Shown here: positions 1 through 5,359 of the stretch, piece after piece
Layout: every line of letters starts with the position of its first letter
Numbering within the stretch: position 1 is the stretch's first letter
Source of the DNA: Archaeoglobaceae archaeon
GTDB taxonomy: Archaea; Halobacteriota; Archaeoglobi; Archaeoglobales; Archaeoglobaceae
Direction: 5' to 3'
Assembly: GCA_027038095.1 (NCBI GenBank)
Contig: JALVYA010000001.1
Coordinates: forward strand, 1 to 5,359
DNA length: 5,359 nt
Notes under the pieces: generated by a model
Databases searched by the model: none
What the model saw: the letters and a program-made list of their open reading frames with translations, nothing else
What the model was told of the DNA's origin: nothing
Translations under genes and position numbers: made by a program

Positions 1-450
1 AAAGTGATAGAAATGCTGAGAGAAATAGCTGTACCGTGGAGGGCTGAAGAGTACGTAAAAATGAAGCTCGAAAGAGGAGAAAGGATAATGGGCTTTGGAC
101 ACAGGGTTTACAGGGGTGTTATCGATCCGAGAACTCTCGTTCTCAAAAGACTGGCAGAAAAACTCGCCCGGGTAAAGGAGCCAAAATGGTACCAGATAAG
201 TCTGGCCGTCGAGGATGCCGTTTACAAATACAAGAAGCTGTATCCAAACGTTGACTTCTACTCTGCAAGCGTTTACGCAAACCTTGGAATACCAGACGAC
301 CTTTTTATACCGGTCTTTGCCATAAGCAGAATTTCTGGATGGACGGCACACATCATAGAGCAGTACGAAAACAACAGGCTGATAAGACCGAGAGCCCTGT
401 ACGTTGGAGAAGCCTGCAGGAAGTACATTCCGTTAGAAGAGAGGGAGTGA
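1..450 (+). CDS. gltA: Citrate synthase, C-terminal part (5' end outside window)
   Basis: This enzyme condenses oxaloacetate and acetyl-CoA to citrate in the cytoplasm. The frame is open from base 1, so the GTG at 4 is only an internal codon; 149 residues are visible, roughly the last 40% of a usual 370-430 residue protein. Counting the Val at base 4 as residue 1, the active-site stretch GFGHRVYR has its catalytic His at 33 (bases 100-102), followed by DPR at 41-43. NVDFYSA carries the catalytic Asp at 84 (bases 253-255). SRISGWTAH (108-116) and NRLIRPRALYVG (124-135) are the usual C-terminal small-domain motifs with substrate- and CoA-binding Arg residues. Four residues (RGVI) separate HRVY from DPR, where the family normally has three. 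A methylcitrate synthase cannot be fully excluded without the N-terminal half. The gene ends 42 bases before dapL on the same strand. Confidence 0.93.
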   Translation, partial: KVIEMLREIAVPWRAEEYVKMKLERGERIMGFGHRVYRGVIDPRTLVLKRLAEKLARVKEPKWYQISLAVEDAVYKYKKLYPNVDFYSASVYANLGIPDDLFIPVFAISRISGWTAHIIEQYENNRLIRPRALYVGEACRKYIPLEERE

Positions 451-456
451 CACAGA

Positions 457-474
457 TTTACGGCAAGCTGTAAA
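457..474. repeat. 18-base imperfect palindrome in the citrate synthase-dapL gap
   Basis: TTTACGGC-AA-GCTGTAAA is an inverted repeat with 8-base arms and a 2-base centre. Seven of eight arm pairs match; the exception, G462 with T469, would be a G-U pair in RNA. It begins 7 bases after the citrate synthase stop and ends 9 bases before the dapL ribosome-binding site. It could be an operator for a dimeric regulator, or in RNA a 7-bp stem with a CAAG loop that marks a processing or termination site. No U-tract follows, which argues against a classical terminator, and no clear TATA box lies beside it. The symmetry is visible; the function is not shown. Confidence 0.45.
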
Positions 475-483
475 CGAGTAAAA

Positions 484-489
484 GGTGAT
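484..489 (+). promoter_or_regulatory. Ribosome-binding site of dapL
   Basis: GGTGAT is complementary to the conserved archaeal 16S 3' end (AUCACC) and ends 3 bases before the ATG at 493. It supports that ATG as the true start, although this adds an N-terminal tail absent from typical family members. Confidence 0.75.
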
Positions 490-492
490 AGA

Positions 493-1692
493 ATGGCCTC
501 AAATCAGAACGGTAAAAAATCCCGAAAAAAGCCCGAACTTGCAGAAAGGCTGAACAGAATACCCGCATACCTCTTTGCAGAACTCGACGCGATGAAGAGC
601 GAGAAGATAAAAGAGGGAGTGGACGTAATCGACTTCGGAGTTGGAGATCCAGACCTTCCGACGCCGGAGCCTGTTGTTGAAGCGATGAAAAAAGCCGTTG
701 AGAAGGTGGAGAACCAGAAGTATCCGAGTTACGAAGGCATGCTGGCGTTCAGAGAGGCTGCATCAAAGTTTTACGAGAGGAGAAAGGGCGTTAAAATAAC
801 GCCCGATGAAATAATAGCATTGATCGGTTCGAAAGAGGGAATAGCACACCTGCCTTTGGCCTACGTCGATAGAGGAGACATCGTTCTGTGCCCCGATCCC
901 GGATATCCAGTTTACACCTCCTGCACAGTTCTTGCGGGAGGAACACCTTACTACATGCCTTTAAAGTATGAAAACGGATTTTTACCCGATCTGGATAGCA
1001 TACCTCCTGAGACTGTCAAAAAAGCGAAGATAATGTTTCTGAACTATCCAAACAACCCCACCGCTGCTGTGGCGGATAGAGAGTTCATAAAGCATGCCGT
1101 TGACTTCTGCGTGGACAGCGGAATCGTGCTCGCCCACGATGCGGCTTACAGCGAGATTACGTTTGGAGTCAAAGCTGAAAGCTTTCTTGCGTACGGCTAC
1201 GAAAACGTCATCGAGTTCAACTCCCTCTCCAAAACGTACAACATGACCGGATGGAGAATAGGCTACGCTGCGGGAGATATAGATGTTGTCAGAGCTTTGC
1301 TTAAAGTAAAAACCAACGTTGACAGCGGCGTATTTCAGGCTGTACAGGAAGCTGGAGCATTTGCGATGAACGAGTGCGACGGGTGGATTGAAAAAAACAA
1401 CAGGATTTACGAGGAGAGGGCGAAAAAGCTCGTTGAGGGATTGAAAGATGTTGGACTGGACGCAGAAATGCCACGGGCAACCTTTTACGTCTGGTGCAGG
1501 GTTCCGGAGGGATACACGAGCATGGAATTCGCAAAAACGCTGCTGGACAGGGCAGGTATCCTCGTAACGCCGGGAGTTGGATTTGGAAGTAATGGGGAAG
1601 GTTTCGTAAGGTTTGCCCTTACCAGAGACGTGGAAACAATAGAGAAAGCTGTTGAAAGGCTTAAAAACGCTGAAATTCGTTTTAAATGTTGA
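493..1692 (+). CDS. dapL: LL-diaminopimelate aminotransferase (DapL)
   Basis: This PLP enzyme moves the amino group of glutamate to tetrahydrodipicolinate, giving LL-2,6-diaminopimelate in one step and bypassing the succinylated or acetylated lysine routes. The 399 residues form a fold-type I class I/II aminotransferase. Visible motifs are RIPAYLFAELD (22-32), GVGDPDLPTPEP (49-60), KYPSYEG and the phosphate-binding GSKEGIAHLPLAY. NYPNNPT (184-190) includes Asn188, and HDAAYSE (215-221) has Asp216 for the PLP ring nitrogen and Tyr219. SLSKTYNMTGWRIGY has the Schiff-base Lys247 (bases 1231-1233), and GFVRFALT has the carboxylate-binding Arg373. SKEGIAHLPLAY, NYPNNPT and HDAAYSE closely follow the bacterial-type DapL pattern and separate it from plain aspartate aminotransferases. 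The first 15 residues (MASNQNGKKSRKKPE) are a Lys-rich extension, but no other start lies before Met34, which would cut off conserved sequence. After NNPT the family's usual Gly is Ala191. The gene lies between the citrate synthase gene and lysA, the last lysine-pathway gene. Confidence 0.93.
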   Translation: MASNQNGKKSRKKPELAERLNRIPAYLFAELDAMKSEKIKEGVDVIDFGVGDPDLPTPEPVVEAMKKAVEKVENQKYPSYEGMLAFREAASKFYERRKGVKITPDEIIALIGSKEGIAHLPLAYVDRGDIVLCPDPGYPVYTSCTVLAGGTPYYMPLKYENGFLPDLDSIPPETVKKAKIMFLNYPNNPTAAVADREFIKHAVDFCVDSGIVLAHDAAYSEITFGVKAESFLAYGYENVIEFNSLSKTYNMTGWRIGYAAGDIDVVRALLKVKTNVDSGVFQAVQEAGAFAMNECDGWIEKNNRIYEERAKKLVEGLKDVGLDAEMPRATFYVWCRVPEGYTSMEFAKTLLDRAGILVTPGVGFGSNGEGFVRFALTRDVETIEKAVERLKNAEIRFKC

Positions 1693-1708
1693 ATGAGTAA
1701 TTATTTAG
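1680..1708 (+). promoter_or_regulatory. Possible archaeal promoter(s) ahead of lysA
   Basis: Two A/T-rich octamers resemble the archaeal TATA box: TTTTAAAT at 1680-1687, overlapping the end of dapL and preceded by GAAATTCG as a possible BRE, and TTATTTAG at 1701-1708. Transcription about 25 bases downstream would give a leader of roughly 30-55 bases for lysA. A run of five T at 1709-1713 could also end some dapL transcripts. The 71-base gap is the widest between the + strand genes, so a separate lysA promoter is plausible. The matches are weak and occur easily by chance. Confidence 0.25.
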
Positions 1709-1745
1709 TTTTTCGCTCTGTGAATTATCTGAAACTATCTTCTGG

Positions 1746-1758
1746 AACACCGGGTGTT
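1746..1758. repeat. 13-base perfect palindrome over the lysA ribosome-binding site
   Basis: AACACC-G-GGTGTT has two perfect 6-base arms around one central base. The right arm contains GGTG (1753-1756), the only Shine-Dalgarno-like match for the lysA ATG at 1764. In RNA a 5-bp stem (AACAC/GTGTT) with a CGG loop could form and partly hide the ribosome-binding site. In DNA it could be an operator half-site pair. Only the symmetry and the overlap are observed. Confidence 0.4.
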
Positions 1759-1763
1759 GCTGT

Positions 1764-3047
1764 ATGGTTGAGGAATGCTTCAACGTCAGACAGGGCGTGC
1801 TTCACGTAGAAAACGTGAGCTGTCTGGAGCTCGTGAAGAAGTACGGCACTCCACTGTACGTTACGTCGATGAAAGCCCTGAATTCAAATATGGATTCTTA
1901 CTTCAGGGCGTTTGAGAGAGCAAACTTCAAGGTCAGGTTTCTTTACGCTGTCAAGGCGAATAACAACTTAACCCTGCTAAGACTGATAGCCAGAAGGGGA
2001 TTTGGAGCTGATGTGTTCAGCGACGGCGAGCTTTACATGGCACTGCTTTCGGGTTTTGAAAAGAGTTACGTTTTGTTCAACGGAAACTCCAAGAGCGACG
2101 AAGAAATAAAGATGGGAGTTGAAGCTGGCGTACCATTCAGCGTTGACAGCATTGATGAGCTTTACGCGATTTCTCGAATTGCCGGAGATTTGAACAGAGA
2201 GGTAAAAATAGCCTTCAGAATAAACCCCGACATATCGCCGGAAACCCATCCGAAAATTGCTACGGGGCTTAAGACGTCGAAGTTCGGCATACCGTGGAAG
2301 GATGCCTTAAGGGCTTACGAGCTCGCAATCAAATGTCCAAACGTAAGGGTTTCCGGAATTCACTGTCACATAGGCAGTCAGATAACGGATACTACCCCTT
2401 TCGTAGAGGCAATTGAAAGAATGTTCGAGGTTGCAGAAGAGGTTGAAAAACTTGGAGCTGATCTTGATTTCATCGACATCGGCGGAGGGCTCGGAATAGA
2501 TTACGAGGGAAAGGGAGTGCCGGCGGTGGAAGACTTTGCAGACAGAGTAATTCCGGCATTTGAGAAGGGGCTGGAAAAAATAAAATCTCAGCCGGAACTG
2601 TGGATAGAGCCGGGCAGGAGCATCGTTGGAAACACGACGATTTTACTCACCAGAGTTAACGCCGTGAAAAAAGCTTACAGAAACTTCGTTGCAGTCGATG
2701 CCGGCTTTAATCTGCTGATAAGACCCGCAATGTACGACGCCTACCACAGGGTTGCTGTCGCAAACAAGATGGACAGACCGCCAGAAGAGGTTTACACGAT
2801 CGTTGGCCCCATATGCGAGAGCGGAGACATCTTAGCCAGGGATAGAAAGCTGCCGAAGGTGGAGAAGGGAGACATAATAGCTGTCTTCGACACGGGGGCT
2901 TACGGTTTCTCAATGAGCAGCCAGTACAACGGAAGGAGAAGGTGTGCGGAGTTGCTCGTAAACGGTGAAAAAGTCTACGTCACGAGGGAAAGAGAGAGGT
3001 ATTCAGACCTGATAGCCAATCAGGTCGTGCCTGCCGAGCTTTTTTGA
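1764..3047 (+). CDS. lysA: Diaminopimelate decarboxylase (LysA)
   Basis: This is the last enzyme of lysine synthesis: it removes CO2 from meso-diaminopimelate in a PLP-dependent reaction. At 427 residues it has the usual length and both domains. The N-terminal alanine-racemase-like barrel has the Schiff-base Lys in YAVKAN (Lys64, bases 1953-1955), GLKTSKFGIP and HCHIGSQ (His202 stacks on PLP in relatives). It continues with the phosphate-binding DIGGGLGID (Gly240-242) and EPGR (282-285). The C-terminal beta domain has CESGD (catalytic Cys351, 351-355) and GAYGFSMSSQYN (Tyr380 region). CESGD and the GAYG motif favour a diaminopimelate enzyme over ornithine or arginine decarboxylases of the same fold. 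The ATG start directly precedes the conserved opening (RQGVLHVENVS). It follows dapL by 71 bases. The epimerase DapF, which links the two reactions, is not in the window. Confidence 0.95.
   Translation: MVEECFNVRQGVLHVENVSCLELVKKYGTPLYVTSMKALNSNMDSYFRAFERANFKVRFLYAVKANNNLTLLRLIARRGFGADVFSDGELYMALLSGFEKSYVLFNGNSKSDEEIKMGVEAGVPFSVDSIDELYAISRIAGDLNREVKIAFRINPDISPETHPKIATGLKTSKFGIPWKDALRAYELAIKCPNVRVSGIHCHIGSQITDTTPFVEAIERMFEVAEEVEKLGADLDFIDIGGGLGIDYEGKGVPAVEDFADRVIPAFEKGLEKIKSQPELWIEPGRSIVGNTTILLTRVNAVKKAYRNFVAVDAGFNLLIRPAMYDAYHRVAVANKMDRPPEEVYTIVGPICESGDILARDRKLPKVEKGDIIAVFDTGAYGFSMSSQYNGRRRCAELLVNGEKVYVTRERERYSDLIANQVVPAELF
3040..3045 (+). terminator. Six-T run at the lysA stop codon, possible weak terminator
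   Basis: TTTTTT runs into the lysA TGA and is followed by another TTTT at 3049-3052. Archaeal RNA polymerase can stop at U-rich tracts without a hairpin, so some transcripts may end here before rqcH. The tract is short and partly coding (Leu-Phe), and the rqcH start follows after 36 bases with no visible TATA box, so read-through is likely. Confidence 0.2.
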
Positions 3048-3071
3048 GTTTTGCTGCCAAAAGAGCTGAAA

Positions 3072-3080
3072 GGAGCTGAT
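3072..3080 (+). promoter_or_regulatory. Ribosome-binding site fixing the rqcH start
   Basis: GGAGCTGAT matches the full archaeal complement GGAGGTGAT at 8 of 9 bases and ends 3 bases before the ATG at 3084, the same spacing as GGTGAT before dapL. It decides the start at 3084 over the upstream in-frame TTG at 3051, which has no such site. Confidence 0.7.
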
Positions 3081-3083
3081 ACG

Positions 3084-5027
3084 ATGAAGGTTTCAATGAC
3101 CTCAGCAGACATCAAAGCGTGTGTGACGGAACTGCAGGAGCTCACAGATTCAAGGGTCGAAAAGGTCTATCACCACGTACCTGACGAAATCAGGTTTAAA
3201 CTCAGGGGAGCTGGCAGAAAAGACCTCGTGGTGGAAGCTGGCAGGAGAATACACCTGACAAAGTTTCCGAGGGAAGCACCTCGCCTGCCGTCAAGCTTCG
3301 CCATGCTCCTCAGAAAGCACCTCGAGGGGTTCAGACTCGAAAGTGTTGAACAGCACGACTTCGATAGAGTGGTGGTTCTGACGTTCAGGGGATGGAAAGG
3401 CGGGGAAGAGAAGAGATACCGGGTCGTTGCCGAGCTGTTTTCCAAAGGAAACGTCATACTCTGCAGAGACGACTTCGAGATAGTGATGCCGTTAAAGCAC
3501 GGAATTTTCAAAAGTGGGGATAAGTACGAATTCCCCGAACCAAAGTTAACGCCGTTTGACCTCAGCACCGAAAAGCTCAGAGAACTGTTTGAGAGCGAGA
3601 AGGAGAGGAAGAGAGATGTCGTCAGAGTCCTCGCCATGAACGGTCTCGGAGGTCTGTACGCTGAGGAAGTTTGCCTGAGAGCTGGAATTGACAAGAACAA
3701 GAAAGCTTCAGAGGTATCTGATGAAGAAGTCGAGAGGATAGCCAGAGCGATTGGGGAAGTTTTCGATGCAATTGTGAAGGGCAACTTCAAACCACACATA
3801 GTCCTGAAGGACGGAAAATACGTGGACGTTCTTCCTGTAGAATTGCAGTACTACGCAGAATACGAGAAGAAGTACTTCAACACGTTTAACGAGGCGCTTG
3901 ACGAGTACTACACGGAACTCGTTGTGAGAGAGTGCGAGAGTGAGGAAAAAGAGGAAAAAGTCAATGCGTTGAGCAAACGACTCGAAAAGCAGCTTGAAAA
4001 GCTCAAAGAGTTCGAAAGCGAGTTCGAGAGGCTCAGGAAGACGGGAGACTACATATACGAAAACTGGAGCAGGGTTGAGGCAATACACTCGGCATTCATA
4101 AAGGCGAGAAAAGAAAAGAGCTGGCAGGAAATAGAAAGAATCGTGAAAAGCTCTAAGCTATCAGAAGTCGTCAAATCGGTGCATCCTGAGAAGAACAGCG
4201 TAACCATCACAATGGACGGTCTCGAGCTGGAGCTGTCGCTTGACAGAACTCTCCCCCAGATTGCCGAGATGTACTACGAGAGAGCGAAGAAGATAAAGTC
4301 GAAAATAGACGGATTGCTGAAGGCGATAGACAAAACGAAGGAAGAGATGAAGAAAGCTGAAGAGCTCGAAGCGAGAAAGCTGGCCAGAAGCATAAGAGTT
4401 GTGAGGAAGAGAGAGTGGTACGAACGCTTCAGGTGGACGATCACTTCGGACGGATACCTCGTGATAGGAGGGAGAAACGCCAGGATGAACGAGGAAATAG
4501 TTTCCAGATACATGGAAAGCAAAGACCTGTTTTTCCACACTCAAACTCCCGGAGCACCAGTGGTTATACTCAAAAGGGGTCAGGAGGCTCCAGAAACGAG
4601 CATAGAGGAAGCTGCTCAGTTTGCTGCAAGTTACTCCACCCTTTGGAAAGAGGGTAAGTACAGCGGGGAAGTTTACTACGTTAAACCAGAACAGGTAAAG
4701 AGGTCTGCGAAGCACGGAGAGTATCTGGCGAGAGGAAGCTTCTACATCGAGGGAAAGAGGAACTACCTGAACGTGGAGCTTAACTGTGCTGTTGGAGTCG
4801 AGCTGGAGAAGCTCAGGCTCTTAGCGGGGCCCGTGAGTGCCGTAAAGAAGCACTGCGACTACTTCGTTGAAGTGGAAATAGGTGACCTGCCCCAGAGCGA
4901 GGTTGCCGTGCTCGTGGCGAAGAAGCTCGTGGAGATGTCCGGAAACAACCACATTGTTAGAGGGATTGCAACTCCCGACGAAGTTGCCAGATTGCTGCCA
5001 CCCGGCACTTCGAGGATTAAGGAGTGA
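3084..5027 (+). CDS. rqcH: Ribosome quality-control factor RqcH (Rqc2/NEMF family)
   Basis: Family members bind large ribosomal subunits that still carry peptidyl-tRNA after a stall and recruit tRNA to add a C-terminal tail (Ala in bacteria) that marks the peptide for degradation. From the ATG at 3084 the protein has 647 residues. NFACT-N comes first and opens MKVSMTSADI; Asp9 and the Asp94-Arg95 pair (bases 3363-3368) match residues essential for tailing in yeast Rqc2 and bacterial RqcH. A helix-hairpin-helix segment follows at about 178-222 (VLAMNGLGGLYAEE). Two charged coiled-coil arms lie at about 285-326 and 392-436 around a small middle domain. NFACT-R begins near Trp445, with IGGRNARMNEE and KDLFFHTQTPGAPVV, then AASYSTLWKEG and GEYLARGSFYIEGKRNYL. 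The last ~80 residues, ending LLPPGTSRIKE, are a C-terminal extension typical of archaeal members. An in-frame TTG at 3051 would add 11 residues but is less likely. Old annotations of this family say fibronectin-binding protein, which is misleading here. Confidence 0.93.
   Translation: MKVSMTSADIKACVTELQELTDSRVEKVYHHVPDEIRFKLRGAGRKDLVVEAGRRIHLTKFPREAPRLPSSFAMLLRKHLEGFRLESVEQHDFDRVVVLTFRGWKGGEEKRYRVVAELFSKGNVILCRDDFEIVMPLKHGIFKSGDKYEFPEPKLTPFDLSTEKLRELFESEKERKRDVVRVLAMNGLGGLYAEEVCLRAGIDKNKKASEVSDEEVERIARAIGEVFDAIVKGNFKPHIVLKDGKYVDVLPVELQYYAEYEKKYFNTFNEALDEYYTELVVRECESEEKEEKVNALSKRLEKQLEKLKEFESEFERLRKTGDYIYENWSRVEAIHSAFIKARKEKSWQEIERIVKSSKLSEVVKSVHPEKNSVTITMDGLELELSLDRTLPQIAEMYYERAKKIKSKIDGLLKAIDKTKEEMKKAEELEARKLARSIRVVRKREWYERFRWTITSDGYLVIGGRNARMNEEIVSRYMESKDLFFHTQTPGAPVVILKRGQEAPETSIEEAAQFAASYSTLWKEGKYSGEVYYVKPEQVKRSAKHGEYLARGSFYIEGKRNYLNVELNCAVGVELEKLRLLAGPVSAVKKHCDYFVEVEIGDLPQSEVAVLVAKKLVEMSGNNHIVRGIATPDEVARLLPPGTSRIKE
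3942..3959 (+). repeat. Perfect 9-base tandem repeat inside rqcH
   Basis: GAGGAAAAA occurs twice in direct succession, in frame, and encodes Glu-Glu-Lys twice (residues 287-292) at the start of the first coiled-coil arm. It looks like a replication-slippage duplication in a segment tolerant of length change, though biased coding for charged helix could also give it. Confidence 0.6.
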
Positions 5028-5053
5028 AGCTCACGTCCGAAATCGGGATAAAA

Positions 5054-5359
5054 TCAGGATATGAACTCGTAAACCTTCCACAGCCTCTTTGCTAACTCTT
5101 CAGCTCTTTTCAGCTCCTCCTCATCAACTTCGAGCTTGAAGCTCAGCACAGGCTCGCTTTTCAGGGCTTTCAACCCACCTGCTATTGCGGCTATGCTGTC
5201 CGTATCTCCTCCAAGAGAGACCGCTTTAATCAGGCAATCTTCAAAACTCCCGGAGTGGACAAAACACTGAATTGCAGCGGGAACAACGTCTGAAGCGAGC
5301 GCAGTACCCTTGTACTCGAATTCCCCCAGAAATGCCCTGTCCACAAGTATCGTCGTGTA
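5054..5359 (-). CDS. ADP-ribosylglycohydrolase (DraG-like) family protein, C-terminal part
   Basis: Enzymes of this all-helical family use a two-metal (usually Mg) centre to remove ADP-ribose from proteins or small molecules. The 101 visible residues include the family's signature LGGDTDSIAAIAGGL; Asp52 and Asp54 of the fragment (bases 5198-5206) are the late metal ligands. It is preceded by TALASDVVPAAIQCF and SGSFEDCLIKAV, the usual helices before that motif. The frame stays open to the window edge, reading Tyr-Thr-Thr-Ile-Leu before the GTG at 5344, so that GTG is most likely an internal Val and the N-terminal metal-binding motif lies outside. The C-terminal helix is short and charged and ends at TGA 5056-5054. 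The gene converges on rqcH with 26 bases between the stops, so the two are not co-transcribed. The substrate cannot be inferred; nothing here ties it to nitrogenase control as in DraG proper. Confidence 0.88.
   Translation of the reverse strand, partial: YTTILVDRAFLGEFEYKGTALASDVVPAAIQCFVHSGSFEDCLIKAVSLGGDTDSIAAIAGGLKALKSEPVLSFKLEVDEEELKRAEELAKRLWKVYEFIS

Noticed and set aside
1722..1743. TATCT repeated at a 10-base interval ahead of lysA, as regulator half-sites
   Set aside because: Five-base direct repeats in an A/T-rich gap are expected by chance, and nothing else supports them.
3170..3799. Open frame of 209 codons on the - strand
   Set aside because: It lies wholly inside rqcH in antisense, has a Ser/Leu-rich composition typical of antisense reading of charged helices, and shows no recognisable motif.
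4161..4715. Open frame of 184 codons on the - strand
   Set aside because: It is also antisense to rqcH across the coiled-coil and NFACT-R regions, without family motifs or a ribosome-binding site that I could see.
3084..5027. Fibronectin-binding adhesin as the function of this gene
   Set aside because: The NFACT-N/NFACT-R layout and the Asp9 and Asp94-Arg95 residues indicate the RqcH/NEMF family; there is no signal peptide or surface anchor.
5036..5047. Small inverted repeat CCGA-AA-TCGG between the convergent stops, as a two-way terminator
   Set aside because: The arms are only four bases with a two-base centre, and no T-run follows on the + strand. A TTTT lies nearby on the - strand, but the structure is too weak to call.
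5342..5344. GTG as a start codon of the ADP-ribosylglycohydrolase
   Set aside because: The frame continues upstream to the window edge, and the remaining 96 residues would lack the N-terminal metal-binding half of the family.

Overview
The window reads as an ordinary chromosomal stretch from a thermophilic archaeon. The codon choice (many AGA/AGG and ATA), ribosome-binding sites that match the archaeal 16S 3' end (GGTGAT before one gene, GGAGcTGAT before another) and the archaeal form of the ribosome quality-control factor RqcH all point that way. The diaminopimelate route to lysine with a DapL aminotransferase would fit Archaeoglobales or a related euryarchaeal group. That placement is inference from gene content, not from a marker gene.

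From left to right, the + strand carries the 3' end of a citrate synthase gene (1-450), dapL encoding LL-diaminopimelate aminotransferase (493-1692), lysA encoding diaminopimelate decarboxylase (1764-3047) and rqcH, an Rqc2/NEMF-family factor (3084-5027). The gaps are 42, 71 and 36 bases. On the - strand, converging on rqcH across 26 bases, lies the C-terminal part of an ADP-ribosylglycohydrolase (DraG-like) gene (5054-5359), which runs out of the window. There is no gene-free stretch over 100 bases, and I saw no RNA gene, mobile element or CRISPR array.

The first three genes make metabolic sense together. Citrate synthase opens the route to 2-oxoglutarate and glutamate. DapL uses glutamate to aminate tetrahydrodipicolinate to LL-diaminopimelate. 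LysA decarboxylates the meso form to lysine, after epimerisation by DapF, which is not in this window. RqcH acts in a different process, rescue of stalled large ribosomal subunits, and may simply be co-transcribed.

I found no convincing undescribed system. The points most worth a second look are a one-residue insertion beside the citrate synthase active-site His, an 18-base near-palindrome between the citrate synthase gene and dapL, a 13-base palindrome over the lysA ribosome-binding site, a Lys-rich N-terminal extension on DapL, and an archaeal RqcH that keeps the residues needed for C-terminal tailing in its homologues.
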